Source: Paraphysomonas bandaiensis (taxonomy: Eukaryota > Chrysophyceae). Taken from it: a stretch of DNA of 64,000 bases. A program made the position numbers and the translations under genes. Where the stretch lies: positions 1 to 64,000 of the forward strand of contig CBFFRP010000416.1 of NCBI GenBank assembly GCA_965644295.1, in the 5' to 3' direction. Of the stretch, positions 56,701 to 62,185 are shown piece after piece. Position 1 is the first letter of the stretch. Each line of letters begins with the position of its first letter. The notes under the pieces were generated by a model, which did no database searches, had not been told where the DNA came from, and worked only from the letters and a program-made list of their open reading frames with translations.

Positions 56701-58531
56701 TAGATGAACTGGAATACATTTTTAGCAATCGAACAATGGTCGAACACGCATCACTTTCGGCCACAAGACCGGCCATAGATTCATGAGAAGCAAATGTGCC
56801 AATAATTCCACAGGATAGTGCCGCAGTCGTCTCCCCACAGGTTGAGAGCTCAGTACATATAAACGATAGTGTCTTCGGCGAACAAATCCGTGCGCATGAT
56901 TCATCTGGGCATAGGTTCAATATTGATTCTAGCGCATTCTCCACAACAGTGGGCCTATTCCTATGGTACATAAGGGCATCTACGACACCTTCACATACAC
57001 CGTGTATCTGTAGACTAGAACACACCGCATTGTCCACCGCTAACTTTGCAACTACACTTAGACAAAGCTCCACAGTCGCGTACTCGGAGACATATTTTCG
57101 AAGGATTTCTCCTAGCACATCATGTAGTCCACTGTTTACCAATATTCTAACATTATCCGTGCAGATAGTGTTCACATCTCGGCCACATTTCATTAGCACA
57201 GATACTGCCCGCAGGCAAGTTTGCAAATATATCGCAGTTTCATCTTTCGAAAAGTCTGTATCTTCTGCTGTGGCTATGACGCTTGCAAGATACGACACAA
57301 GCATTCGACATACTCCAGCTGCACCCAGCGCGACTTGTAAAGCAGTCTGATCAGGAACAGCATTACATATCCGCATACAGGCTGTATGAGTATTCACCCG
57401 TGGAGAATCCTTCCACCTTCCAAGCTCTGTGGTGATGGAGGCAACTTCAGTGGACTCTGGGGAACTCAGGCGGTGCTGCATTGCCGATACGGATGGAACA
57501 GGGCGAAGAAGAGAGGGGCCGGGATATAAGTCCCTGACTAGAGAGACCACTTTGTGTTGTTTTTCATAATATTTTGTCTTAGTCATAGATTCATCGATAG
57601 GATCCACAGCATGTCGAGGCACCAGAGCTTTCTGTGACACTGGTACAATTTTAGAAGAAAATAACCTCTTCGCCATTGACTGTTTTCTGTACGACTCACT
57701 ACCACCGCTGAAAGCATTTAATGAATCAGACACGTTTGAATGTTCGGTTGTAGCAGTGACAGTTTGAGCTAAAGCTGTTACAGGGGTGTTGCGTTTAATA
57801 ACAGGGGACGAGGACTCCTTCACAGTCTCTGATACTGCGTCCGTAATCGCGGGGTGTTCTTTGCGAGAAGGAGATAGTGTCGCCTCTTCATCCTTCTTGG
57901 TTGAGGGTGGATTAGAGGGGTTTTGATAGCTACGAAATATACTGCTGGCGTCTGTGTGGGAAACAGCAGCAACAGCAGGTTGCGGGGGAAGCATTCTATC
58001 GGCCGCTCGTTCACGAGCAGCAGCAAGAAGCTGTTGTGCTGATGTCAACGACGGTTTACCAATCTGTGAAGCGATAGGCTCCCTTAGAATGTTCTCAGAG
58101 GGAGAAGTACTTAAGCTTGTTGTCGTTTGCACACTCTCCTGGGTAGCCTCCTGGGAAATACTTTCGATCCTTTCCACTTCAATGGGCGGAACGTCACAAT
58201 CTTTGCTACCAACATGATTGTCCGTGCTAATTACAGATTCACTTTTTTCTGTTGTGGTTCGAATCTCATCACTCTCCTGTAGTTCAGAAGGAATACCAAC
58301 CAACGTCTGGTTACGGCGTGCACTTGCTCGGGCCCTAGCTAGTGACAGAATCGAAGACGCTCTGTCTGATCTGGATGATGATACATTTCTATCATTACTA
58401 TCTGTGTTTGAGGTCTCAGTATGACTGCTATCTACATGTTTTTCACGCTCTTCTGCTCGTTTCTTCGCAACTGCACTTCTCGCTCTCTCTAGAAGAAGAG
58501 AGGAGCTATTCGATGTCCTCGTGCTGTCCAT
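38786..58531 (-). CDS. Giant armadillo-repeat protein, 6581 residues
   Basis: One continuous frame of 19,746 bp with no stop or intron. Residues 1 to about 370 are Ser/Thr/Arg-rich and probably disordered. They include three short related amphipathic blocks (LLERARSAVAKKRAEE; ILSLARARASARR; QLLAAARERAADR). From about residue 385 to the C-terminus the protein is a continuous alpha-solenoid of armadillo-type units of roughly 42-45 residues, very roughly 145-150 units. The recurrent unit reads N-x3-(F/G)-G-x2-G-(A/V/I)-C-E-x-(I/V)-V-x2-L-x2-H..., then a helix A-C-x-A-I-x2-L. Similar Vac8-type ARM proteins are scaffolds, so a scaffold role is inferred. There is no TM, kinase, WD40 or other catalytic domain. 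Repeats are diverged, with no near-identical DNA copies, so the array is old and under selection. The ATG at 58531 is the first in frame. The exact repeat count needs profile alignment. Confidence 0.93.
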   Translation of the reverse strand: MDSTRTSNSSSLLLERARSAVAKKRAEEREKHVDSSHTETSNTDSNDRNVSSSRSDRASSILSLARARASARRNQTLVGIPSELQESDEIRTTTEKSESVISTDNHVGSKDCDVPPIEVERIESISQEATQESVQTTTSLSTSPSENILREPIASQIGKPSLTSAQQLLAAARERAADRMLPPQPAVAAVSHTDASSIFRSYQNPSNPPSTKKDEEATLSPSRKEHPAITDAVSETVKESSSPVIKRNTPVTALAQTVTATTEHSNVSDSLNAFSGGSESYRKQSMAKRLFSSKIVPVSQKALVPRHAVDPIDESMTKTKYYEKQHKVVSLVRDLYPGPSLLRPVPSVSAMQHRLSSPESTEVASITTELGRWKDSPRVNTHTACMRICNAVPDQTALQVALGAAGVCRMLVSYLASVIATAEDTDFSKDETAIYLQTCLRAVSVLMKCGRDVNTICTDNVRILVNSGLHDVLGEILRKYVSEYATVELCLSVVAKLAVDNAVCSSLQIHGVCEGVVDALMYHRNRPTVVENALESILNLCPDESCARICSPKTLSFICTELSTCGETTAALSCGIIGTFASHESMAGLVAESDACSTIVRLLKMYSSSSMVQEHAMYALGRLNLASCDDISSQYVRDSVRVAMETSRGKPCVLRAALSVIAIWSGFDDSICATLCETLDEFQDVVDRALTFLAMHELIECCQTASDILRERGACRKLPSVLEEVFSSKYDLSTQSAIVETICTSFCAFTVNCRENRELFIQMNIHEIIIAALLKYSKKPRYCSVLFRCVCNLCSTIDDDFHNEIVNKFLDIDIQRLLMAQISEMDTSDTARSDEICDAVCDALNVVSIFSRLDRYRDHFDQSRVRLLTGLLKNNSDIHAVRESACSCIATLVHDARIAIEFVALGTDMLLLSILESYYSDYNCIVHVCSALQNMLRHVSNDLSLIQSNFFSNLVRTLDSHSEHKEVLVHGVMVLNDLVQSNPSVLSQVRDSRFSQYVLNGIRAFNDQGDIVQWLCTGLRKLIDFYSLSDITEVCFALTQALALHSNEPAVCSDIIGTVGAVLSLHTEHGVCDSLGSVGICQLLVRNLRTSQTDPAYAALLCRTLASLCDRNIDNVMRCVEADGCAVLLTAMQLSYADSNSELCLSSSLAMCSMLSAGSRIQKAFGLLGACESVVLGTLSSWTTNDISVKTQLIWCIYYLSMPCPDLSEQSQNLPLLIKAGGAKAVCNCLKRFGDFENVVEAGCAAAKHLVLNDSGRSNLENEGLPLLILKFFTEFSNVRDVMVQCSGVLCRIMESASVMSAMLDGGTIKSNILSILKRFVDSDAICVSCFRMLISFFTAIDDSRRTINQSAFIDMDVCSTMVSALKQHSECTEVYQEACHAVFSLVQGNIDAAMIFGSHGVCEAVCNGLNVHFCDPVAVSNACLAISGLAYCKSNKIKIGRAGTCERILSLLAVHSNSADVARNACLAIQNLSSDCDENSGIFGGKGACEIVTSILEEHMTNSGVAAAVSGAIMSLTSTNRENSLRMGSENTCFSVLQTLSSANTNDDETVVLSSLAAIVSLSIGNVANQLEFGTHGTCEVLVDMLHKWSCSPVVVAAVLSAMVALCQHGRAHTLYVNVTTERFVEAGAGRVILAQLLNNLNNVEICCSGCNILYYLLSCSATLFASFNMTEMCTLLTTLISKHTRSAAAVEHACALAELVLLSSVETCTVYSSLDSIIPLVDAFRLHSGKALSEDACLNACKVLSTLLEFGGETVAAAVDNTEYSILLVNIMDEKKVNPEFSSTGCITISRLLEYNKGTTASKLRKLGICEVIISILRRHTTRVDIAYNACEAICAMATKSEADQSRYGQAGACHAICDAIATHTDNPNFCKMACRTICSLSANHVLNKSTFGVSGACELIIDMLRCHSESEIVVMSGCMAARNLAGGHEGNVTRLRESAGYDLFSAIFLHFFSNVDILENCCAVLCSLLIGDNAFKCSVTDSGVSDAAIAGLYKYSENDCVLSLLCLLVANMCTSVSDNCDKLMSRGVCEALQFLMTSKGPDINAVHIISTAVAGLCSSEECVNRLLALRIGEYIVNSASDRHDMGPEASLSWCNAVYGLSSNTKASSLLNECGTVHKILTLLAMHSQHEDVVLAALEAMISVSHLIAIQEDLAKQGVGACVVSVLEKHPTCASVLYRGLVLLESMCQNDPGCCSEIAEKSCGELLNHTLRNFIEHQDVVMACLRVIRIVSDANSDAQALLSNVGICDSVSMVLTFYVSNMDVYVAAFRTVGALVTKNQINAEKFIEDGFVDRIVKLCEVNSDDTAHVICEVVTSLTESSSQCVSLLSTSCVPRFVVDTLKKHTEDMTALLYSSGVCAAACYAVASLCRYSVNESFFRTHSAREILVQCMNMYISNSVVATAACAAIESVTRSNLSNVQFFAQCGVCSALMVISETHGSCVKTTINMFKCVTSLFEMDSSSVLPLFVEDCRFENTFSTAIENFSDKPIVLSAVSGSIAAVSASGYKFSESSKLYTLLASRMVAYVESSHVYQRLCVAVSSLCSSSIVASERMGSHGICDILTNALLSYRNHDILICSISSTIKSMMTCPANGSRFGEECCLNLMEIIRATDCVVDVVTAVCTALSALCRENESNAGYVVENSGCTVLLNLLSLHQDSRDVVIAICHAFNSIRFAISSHSTMDTMKLKTLLGALKEKYNADGEVLASILWLLTLSTDDSKAGDTDQQVTGHVVKTLIDSLRTHMNDKGVVIQACHGVSSLVREVASIAETFCSMGLCSILCEAVSFHMSSADAIAALFDSIEALCTGYAGNLMELESGDFVEQLLQAFSLHDKDFSATISLCLMVKALSHSRLLSSIIIDAGMCELLVRLLSSYVTMRSDVCDSVCQALYGLARVQGSTVDRTIVLRLVSLGAVKIVFSVFKQYHSIRETVFSSLTLLSIFAYEIEGKVELSSCESTIAIIECIRKYATDVDICIDGLFVLRKLVQFGDVTNIEKLSSNDHCSTCIDTLNKHLDALDVAASGFAVVMALAYHSERNLSCLGSCGAVDTVLKGLTVYSLANSFVIECCVGIIAVFFTHGNYSSHLQSAEVYDVIIANGKMFGSSIGLAEQVLNAVIASIETDALQSEVWGACGISDLIVFIIHNHFKSPAVSVLACKAICLLVNSSHGNTILLSDADAPKAVSTVLQWNLGSDNTVCTHAVTAIRDMSKSNIDSSSAFALSGVCEMLVTYLNIVEGDVKRCEIAIECVWFLCIDNDMSKEKFAATTVMSTIVSAIDVWADQPSVVRVCCGAIWHLASNCPACRQKLRSLHAVERVERALKVFHSREDISKLGCGALWSLSLPEGSDGDAKIPLSSCRTLVDTVKGHLSDPDILQVSFRTIANMCQQHKSSSTALGAVGACETVCSALHEQMKNPHVVEAACNAISGLSSEIDNTKRFFSIGANQSICTAITTHLLHKSVIVEAFCTLCALLNDSLEIALELFECGLCDVVIHTLDAYPHDKDIHGAVFKLVGSVIEIVPSSASRFGVTGACEIVTSTLRSYVMENEGESSVHALYFMHSLCMDPDNMTKIAISGAFASMVEAANKFGCLEDVMISFSKMVQALTSENVPQRSQYQDTLGREGVCRALVGAIRVHLSKAFVVCEILRALISLCVGNTSNMSFFSECEGQEHIYMVLERYSDDESNLDVSKSACSLIVVMVGLQSTSEVLGKLGVCDLVVNVLRVASSALDIDATETVAYAIASLIRSNSGNQIAFGRNGATCELVVSILSGWARMSESTEEAALWVISLLCKHSRDYETVCFENVEQMRLAGAYAAVTSTLRNCSSCVDSARAGIHAMYGISCDSNTEHVSHLGAVGACETVVSVFENHINDQDIIEAASNVVANLCIAESNLELLRELQIVSFIGKATSLYADCPTAVASVCCAIKNIANDDSFRTLMCQLGICDFVASSLKIYACSEKRVLRSILEAVKALTQCTDSCSAVLEESGIDVTMLEAILPMWMEQCDADMTQLVCEVVRQLSDHSSENCFRVYRANACESMTAVIKLFPCHAAIVSQACAVVRLLALNCDDSIEIFSSLGMQDLLVDALQHFENDAEAAQDISKALQVIITDKATRADIGLRSASEAVVKALRRGMDNPSATEQNCVAVVKLLVKNRENTRILIDLGVCELCATLLRKHIGAEAAIVQILSAIETICEDEKTIPLMGDAGVCTAVASVFRRHSNSVNGSTVVHCSLRVIDTLAVDSENCVAFGLAGCCEIVSAVLSTAINDDDEKTAMSCARAIFMLCRSTASNAEAFGVAGVCVHVSSALNGMFKGSSTLEYLLLALAFLCRQDGESEPNSYNLNAFYNLKTDKFLMKALSIMKKDPRVTKAACIALDKIAGDAESGLRLTELGACQLLPSLLESYATMESDVAVSIVGAMERLAISGRNVMVLVDNGTVPALIELFKVTKSDYKSVARCCTLIKLLIIHDEELVDVFVKGGICELVVNTLQDHEDLPVDVVVSGSAVISRVAVLRTTIARLGQSNIAIVLLNLFKRFESNERTVSAISSAVSALVIDATVSAQFVKSGWPDMLVSSLRRHMKISSIVQNATSIISCMLNSTAQAPSVINMFRDAGLCEVILGIARKYSENPDIAAKFGMIISVLSLDDSLSVILGTGGACETIVNSLNIFSNDVRVAHCCCKATRNLSCNIDNRSLLVSLGAIEHVLSMLRRFVHTEKVTAEACGALVNLFNNASTDHTHERSRILGASGEIVKALVVQVDSAVVVEQVCRLLCALAMDESSREVLGVHDVCRSLSIALEKHFEAENIAEGIMGAVSRIAYKSSDNKSLFSKTNVAKYVISAYEAHCNSIGIAENCCRAITALSTNDDVNSDAFGENGACEMITGIISHHNSNAALCGYACQTAVVLMKRSSNITQLIQCGMSKCATSALKQHLSQSSVRHMCAAVALLGKVDTEASILCETGVSALLARVLVAHSSDRAIVQAASLAVTSLADNSERCSIELGSEGVCDALVSALRSHLKGAAICTHIMTAMVALAAQSSNGIRLGNPSVFDLVVTGLRVHINDYAAILVCCSLLSRIIHTESSKSAAGASGVCEGLAIAFEQYEDDRGFVTVASEAVAGFALNCPVNADRCAKTKLCLMIFRALESHMNHSEVAAALFLAVKALAITVLNRRFFGGGDGCELIKIVMLKNADSELACINSCEAVSAIAFDSQENKEMYGKIGMCDAIVKVLRNYKENVDIVVAATSALSVLCTDSVSNTEKVSREGALEVLVACFRFHCHNPDVSMSISKLLICLLRHKKGSISSLRVLDVRELVVASIDEFCNRPMTVMFCLRLLRDMYACEEEGNSLDPLNNECLYLTAVLKANISNMVINEDACSVIFLLSRKRMSRSATVFGDCGACELISNVMSLSLEHRNVSLAKMAMLAMVSLCTGNSSNQEKFGDNNSCGIVVSVLQRMGGDSASSSPEMEGAALNAIAMLARHSKSISSENAENIQKLMVEGACEIVVSCLERRLNNMPLVYSACRAIFCLAGNETCSHRFIRCGACDVIVRVLRQFEEYSEIAQYACGAVANLAFVSEGAVALHRTGVCEPLVNVVVINRKDPHLVEYGCKAIKNLSVDSVDISAALGAGGVCKTLMTVLKIHFGSSALLPSILMAIANIVIGIPLHAESVLNANIDQKILKVIDDFLPNENICGCAVAVLANLCDHEFTKHQMRECGVPAAITKVLCSHTASQPMVIRCCIALVRVLEDTGECSQPFEYKDAELCNCIVRALQIHAGSDVTTDAVCKCLVRLGAYSPYNRDKLMTAGAGEKALHILSKNVRDPTVAAQICRVVHFLAFDAPSKSLLRQSGACERILMILQTHIQSEDMVHLVGIALLALAHDCAENRKVLLEKNVCEDMILAIRSHCTVLHVGKVLCDAISCVVDGDVSHLKEHAVHSFSVAVSTFFQRFWENKDCCHSACHVVSLLSNIPECQVTFEKCGICDQLILAIQEHSLCAETVSLCCDTCIALSRNREVIPELGSLTACQVITNFLRAHATDAAVVLSGFQLVRILCTNATIRARLGDVGICECVVRACRKHQTFDTVIEAGFAVMRALATNVQSNKVMLGESGACAFIVETLKFGICSPQQIEVACAAIASLANCGTECNNVSALDQAGIVTVLVEIFQSHIGSSSIMKQVCTIVSHLAMSPQGPNKKLGELEICDKTVMALATHMGVNGVNSVICSCVRALAQNGENKILMGSSGCCNIVTKLLGFSIENDDFNLVEESLLTIASLVHGSCSNQEAFGLAGACELVSELVGDQNDIAVNEKSLWCVAYLCRSGLEPITTSERNINTFHSSGVVESILDLMRKYKDNENLIVPACWSLRSMCFVQAIAKAVLASRGLDTLCAVLRTYMHESRVIEAVCFASAAVLAADHGMSLGSSGICELVVRAMQRHMSMPTVVDRCCSCIANLCSQGSEYRHRFGNEGACAIVARAMRLHLRLKRVAEESCGAVWNLSIENPDNRIKFGCEGVCETIVDIVKIHENDVYVKNAAMGALKALSVDCEENARRINACRGVDRQLVDSSSTDFGVSLRE

Positions 58532-60142
58532 GAAAGACCTTGCCTTCTCAAAAACCTAATGCATACTTACAGCTCTATGTCCTAATAGCACTAACCAGAT
58601 AGGCTGACCTCAACTTATATGAAGGTTAAGTCGATATATATATATATGTATATATTGATACGGTATTTAATATGCATGCAACCCTTCACACTTCACACTT
58701 CACAGCAGCCAGAAAGCTTTTCACTATTAAAATTTCATACCCTAATCGATAATCGATCAAAAAATACCTCAAATTTTTCATTGTCAGGATTTTCGCAATA
58801 AAATCACCATTCAAACCTATAAAATCGAGAAATCGAAAAGTGAAAAGTGACCATTGTCCAGCATGCCATGCTACTGTATATCTAGTAGATATCCGGCACA
58901 TGTACAGTACCGAGTACCACACAAAATGTGTCCTTATAATAGCGTGGAAGTGTGGACTAGATTGACGTTTATGCGAGATACTCTTGCTAATTATATACGA
59001 CACTATCACTCAGTGAAACCAATCCTAACATTACGGTTAACTGAGTTAAACAATCTAATGAGTTGGATAATGGTTGGCTAAACACCAAATGGAAAGAAAT
59101 AGATGGTGAGATATGGTACTGGAGATGATATACTATCATCATTACATATTTCTGCACACGAAAAGGCATATTGAGTGAAGTGATGAATATAAGACAGTGT
59201 ATGGGATGAATTGTATGGAAATGAGTCAATGGCCTTCCTACAACTCCACGATGATGACGAGAAACTGAAAATGGCATCATATACCGTGATATAACATCGA
59301 ATTATAAATGCAATATATCTGCAGCACACTGGTAGCAATTTATGGTGTTTTATTATGTAAATTGTGCGGTAGTGCTTTTGTATCTTTCTGTGGTCCTGTT
59401 TTTGCAAAATGAACAGTTCATCATCGTCGAGAAGATTCCCAAGTAGAATAGTTGTATGATCAGTGAAACTATACTCGTATTAATATATACTGGTTGCGTG
59501 ATAATAACACGATATCGTTACGAGATCATATCCCCATTAAAATATTATATTCTAATGATACACCTGTTATTTTTAAACGTTGCTAGCTGGTGTGTGATAT
59601 TTTCAGAAATGATAGATATCTCGTGGTGTAGTTTTTGTTAGCTCTCGATATGTGGGTGCACAGTGCACGAAAGCGTATCTCCAGTTGAGTATAATTCACA
59701 TGATATTCATGTGAAATTCCGTTTAAATGCAGTGCTTATATTGGTATCTTACAGTAAGCATGTCAGCTTTTCTGAAACGTTTAGCTTGGCAGCTCGAATC
59801 TGCACGACATATTCCCAGTGATTTCATCTACCGTAACCACCGCATTGATACATCATATTATGAAGCTTATAATATCTCTTCATCGCCACTACACTAACAG
59901 CTACAGTAGTATGAAAACATTTTTCAGAGCATTATGAGAAATAAATATTTTTTAAATTTAAGCACACCATTACAAATCATTAGCTATGATTGCATATAAG
60001 TTCGTGCGGGATTCTTCTATGAAAATATTGTAACATAATATTGAAATATTGCGAACAAACGATTGCAGATGTGACCATGTTATCTAATAGAGCAATATAA
60101 AATACAAGACCGGGTTACCACACTATAGTACACATTTTCATC
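58532..60142. other. Intergenic, no gene seen
   Basis: The upstream region of the giant ARM gene and about 1.5 kb of AT-rich DNA. Short frames on both strands show no domain, codon bias or motif. A TATATATATATATGTATATA tract lies at 58635-58655. Confidence 0.5.
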
Positions 60143-60322
60143 ATGTCGATGGTCGATTTAACACCGCGCAAGAAATCTCGTATTCCCAACAATACTAGCC
60201 AACGCGATATTTATCACACCACTTGTAACCACACTGTAAAAAGACTGGGACCGTTTAACACTGTTTACCCTAAAGGATACAAAGCAACTCACTGGGACTC
60301 CTATATATTAAAACCCAGTTAA
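60143..60322 (+). CDS. Small basic hypothetical protein
   Basis: A 59-codon frame from the ATG at 60143. The product is basic (TPRKKSRIPNN ... KRLGPFN) and ends in aromatic residues (ATHWDSYIL). No family recognised, and no further exon could be joined. It ends 17 bp from the convergent LOV/PAS-like gene. Confidence 0.25.
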   Translation: MSMVDLTPRKKSRIPNNTSQRDIYHTTCNHTVKRLGPFNTVYPKGYKATHWDSYILKPS

Positions 60323-60338
60323 CTGGTGAAACCATATA

Positions 60339-60665
60339 TTAAAGACAACCTTTAGTGGTGTATAAATTCAAAAAATGCTCACAAGGCATTCCGGTGTCGA
60401 GAGACATATAAATCTTCTTCATCGTCTCGTCACATGTGCCTGGACCTGAGATATTTTTTATTGTCATGTTTACGAAGCTGTCAATTCCAAATAAAGATTT
60501 GGCAGTCTCATTTCCTGCTGTAATCATCAGACATCCATGACCGAAGTCATTAGTTTGATATACAAACATCACACGAGCTCTCTGATTTAATTTTTCAAAC
60601 TTAAGGAGAGCGGTTGCCATATCATCGCTGATAGTTGAAGGATCTAGGGTACTTCCTCTCGACAT
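60339..60665 (-). CDS. LOV/PAS-domain-like short protein
   Basis: A 108-residue frame from the ATG at 60665; upstream TTG at 60692 is not used. Residues about 20-105 match the order of a LOV-type PAS domain: core strands (VMFVYQTNDFGHGCLMITAG), FG helix entry (ETAKSLFGID), then ISGPGTCDETMKKIYMSL and FLNLYTTKG. These align with the family's LQGPGT...T-..I..AL and LLNYtKdG. The flavin-binding Cys of GxNCRFLQ is replaced (the aligned stretch reads NMTIKNIS), so blue-light chemistry is not expected. The domain stops at the last strand, so the protein is truncated or continues through an unseen exon. A sensory or dimerisation role is inferred. Confidence 0.6.
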   Translation of the reverse strand: MSRGSTLDPSTISDDMATALLKFEKLNQRARVMFVYQTNDFGHGCLMITAGNETAKSLFGIDSFVNMTIKNISGPGTCDETMKKIYMSLDTGMPCEHFLNLYTTKGCL

Positions 60666-60921
60666 CCTTTCAGTATAATATAATTTCTTCAAACGTGGAG
60701 GATGACTGCTTTAAATATTTTATGATTAACGTTAAAGGGACTGATCCTCACATACGATTTATTGCTACAGTGAGAGTCGTAACATCAGTTGAAGTCTCAG
60801 CCCATGGTCTGCCTAAAATACTAAAGGTTGGATGGATACATGAATAATTGGTTTTCATTTATATATTCAATATTTTAGCAATGTCTTCACCAACAAATGT
60901 CAGTTCAATCCTGGCAAATAA

Positions 60922-60994
60922 GGGCGACTAGCTCAATTGGTAGAGCGCACGCTTAGCATGCGTGAGGTAGTGGGATCGAAGCCCACGTTGTCCA
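60922..60994 (+). tRNA. tRNA-Ala(AGC)
   Basis: 73 nt; acceptor GGGCGAC/GTTGTCC, discriminator A, D arm TAGCTCAATTGGTAGAGC, anticodon loop TTAGCAT (AGC), T arm GTGGGATCGAAGCCCAC; followed by TTCCTTTTTT. Confidence 0.96.
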
Positions 60995-62185
60995 TTCCTT
61001 TTTTGTATTTTCTACTATATAAATACTGTACGAATACCTGGAATACGCTCTCAACTGCCAACAGGCAGAAATACAGTCGTGCTTTTGTTTTGCATTGTTG
61101 CTGAAAATCTTAAATCTTTGCATTCCACTACTCTCGTCTCTCTATTAACCAATAGTAGAGCGCATTTGGATTACTCGGACATCTGGAAGCACTATACCGG
61201 TCAGTTATGCATTGAGTCGTTGCAGAATCAGGATCATCGTATTTTTATACATGAAGATGGGCTTCGAGGGATATCATTTAGATTGTAGGTCAACTAGATC
61301 CTCAGCTGGAGGTTTCAGTTTATCCTCAGATGGTAGCGCATATAAAGTATAGGACATCCTTTTTTCGACAGAGAGCAAATATACCAGCAACGGAAGTAAT
61401 ATTTTTCTGTGTTCATAAAGAGTTTAGTTTCACTAATGTAGAACGGGTACTTATTATTCATATTATAATGACTTTAGAAAAGTATTTGGGGGGATATTAT
61501 TAGGGAAATCGGGATGTGTAAGGTGTTTAAATGACAGTCTATGATCTTCTTAGCAACCTTTAGACCAAGTTAAAACCCATGTATTACAAGGTTAGATTGA
61601 TATGATTGTAACTGGGCACATATCCACATATAAGGATAAATAAATAATAGAATATAGAAGTTATATGCTGATGTTGATAAAAGATACAACGGTGGTCCCA
61701 GCTTAAACTGCAAGTTAAGTGTCTATAAGTCGAAATATAAATATTCGTCGACAAAGAGCCAAAATACTCACGGTATTACCAGTGTTATCTTATGATTATT
61801 ACTCTTTTCTGAAAGAAGAGATACAAAAGTACGAACTGGAAATCAGTATTTACAAAATTCACGGAAGAGCTTCCATCGTTTCGGAAGACTGGCAACTTAG
61901 CATATCCAAATATATAAGCCAAACCTATATAGTGTGGGAGCCACCCACCACTGAATTACCACAATAATTTCTTTTAAAGCTATTCCGTCGACTGGGTGTG
62001 AATCTTCTGATGCTTACCGATGTTGAAATCACTCAACTTGGTATAATTCGGTACAAAGGCAATACCACACATGTTCATAAAGGCCTCGACAACAAACACC
62101 GCCTGATAGCGTAACAACGGTTAAAAAATTACGCATACAGCTGAAATGGAACATATATAAATTGATATAAACACTCAGATCCCTG
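60995..62185. other. Intergenic with two weak frames
   Basis: Frames at 61079-61288 and 61719-61967 (plus strand) have fairly ordinary composition (KHYTGQLCIESLQNQDH; SFLKEEIQKYELEISIY) but no start, splice or domain support. They may be exon relics. Confidence 0.35.

Noticed and set aside
39000-58000. Many plus-strand frames of 60-190 codons
   Set aside because: They are antisense shadows of the giant armadillo gene. Their Ser/Thr/His-rich text mirrors its codon use.
60635-60847. Plus-strand frame with FKYFMINVKGTDPHIRF
   Set aside because: It overlaps the start of the LOV/PAS-like gene on the other strand and has no supported start or splice sites.
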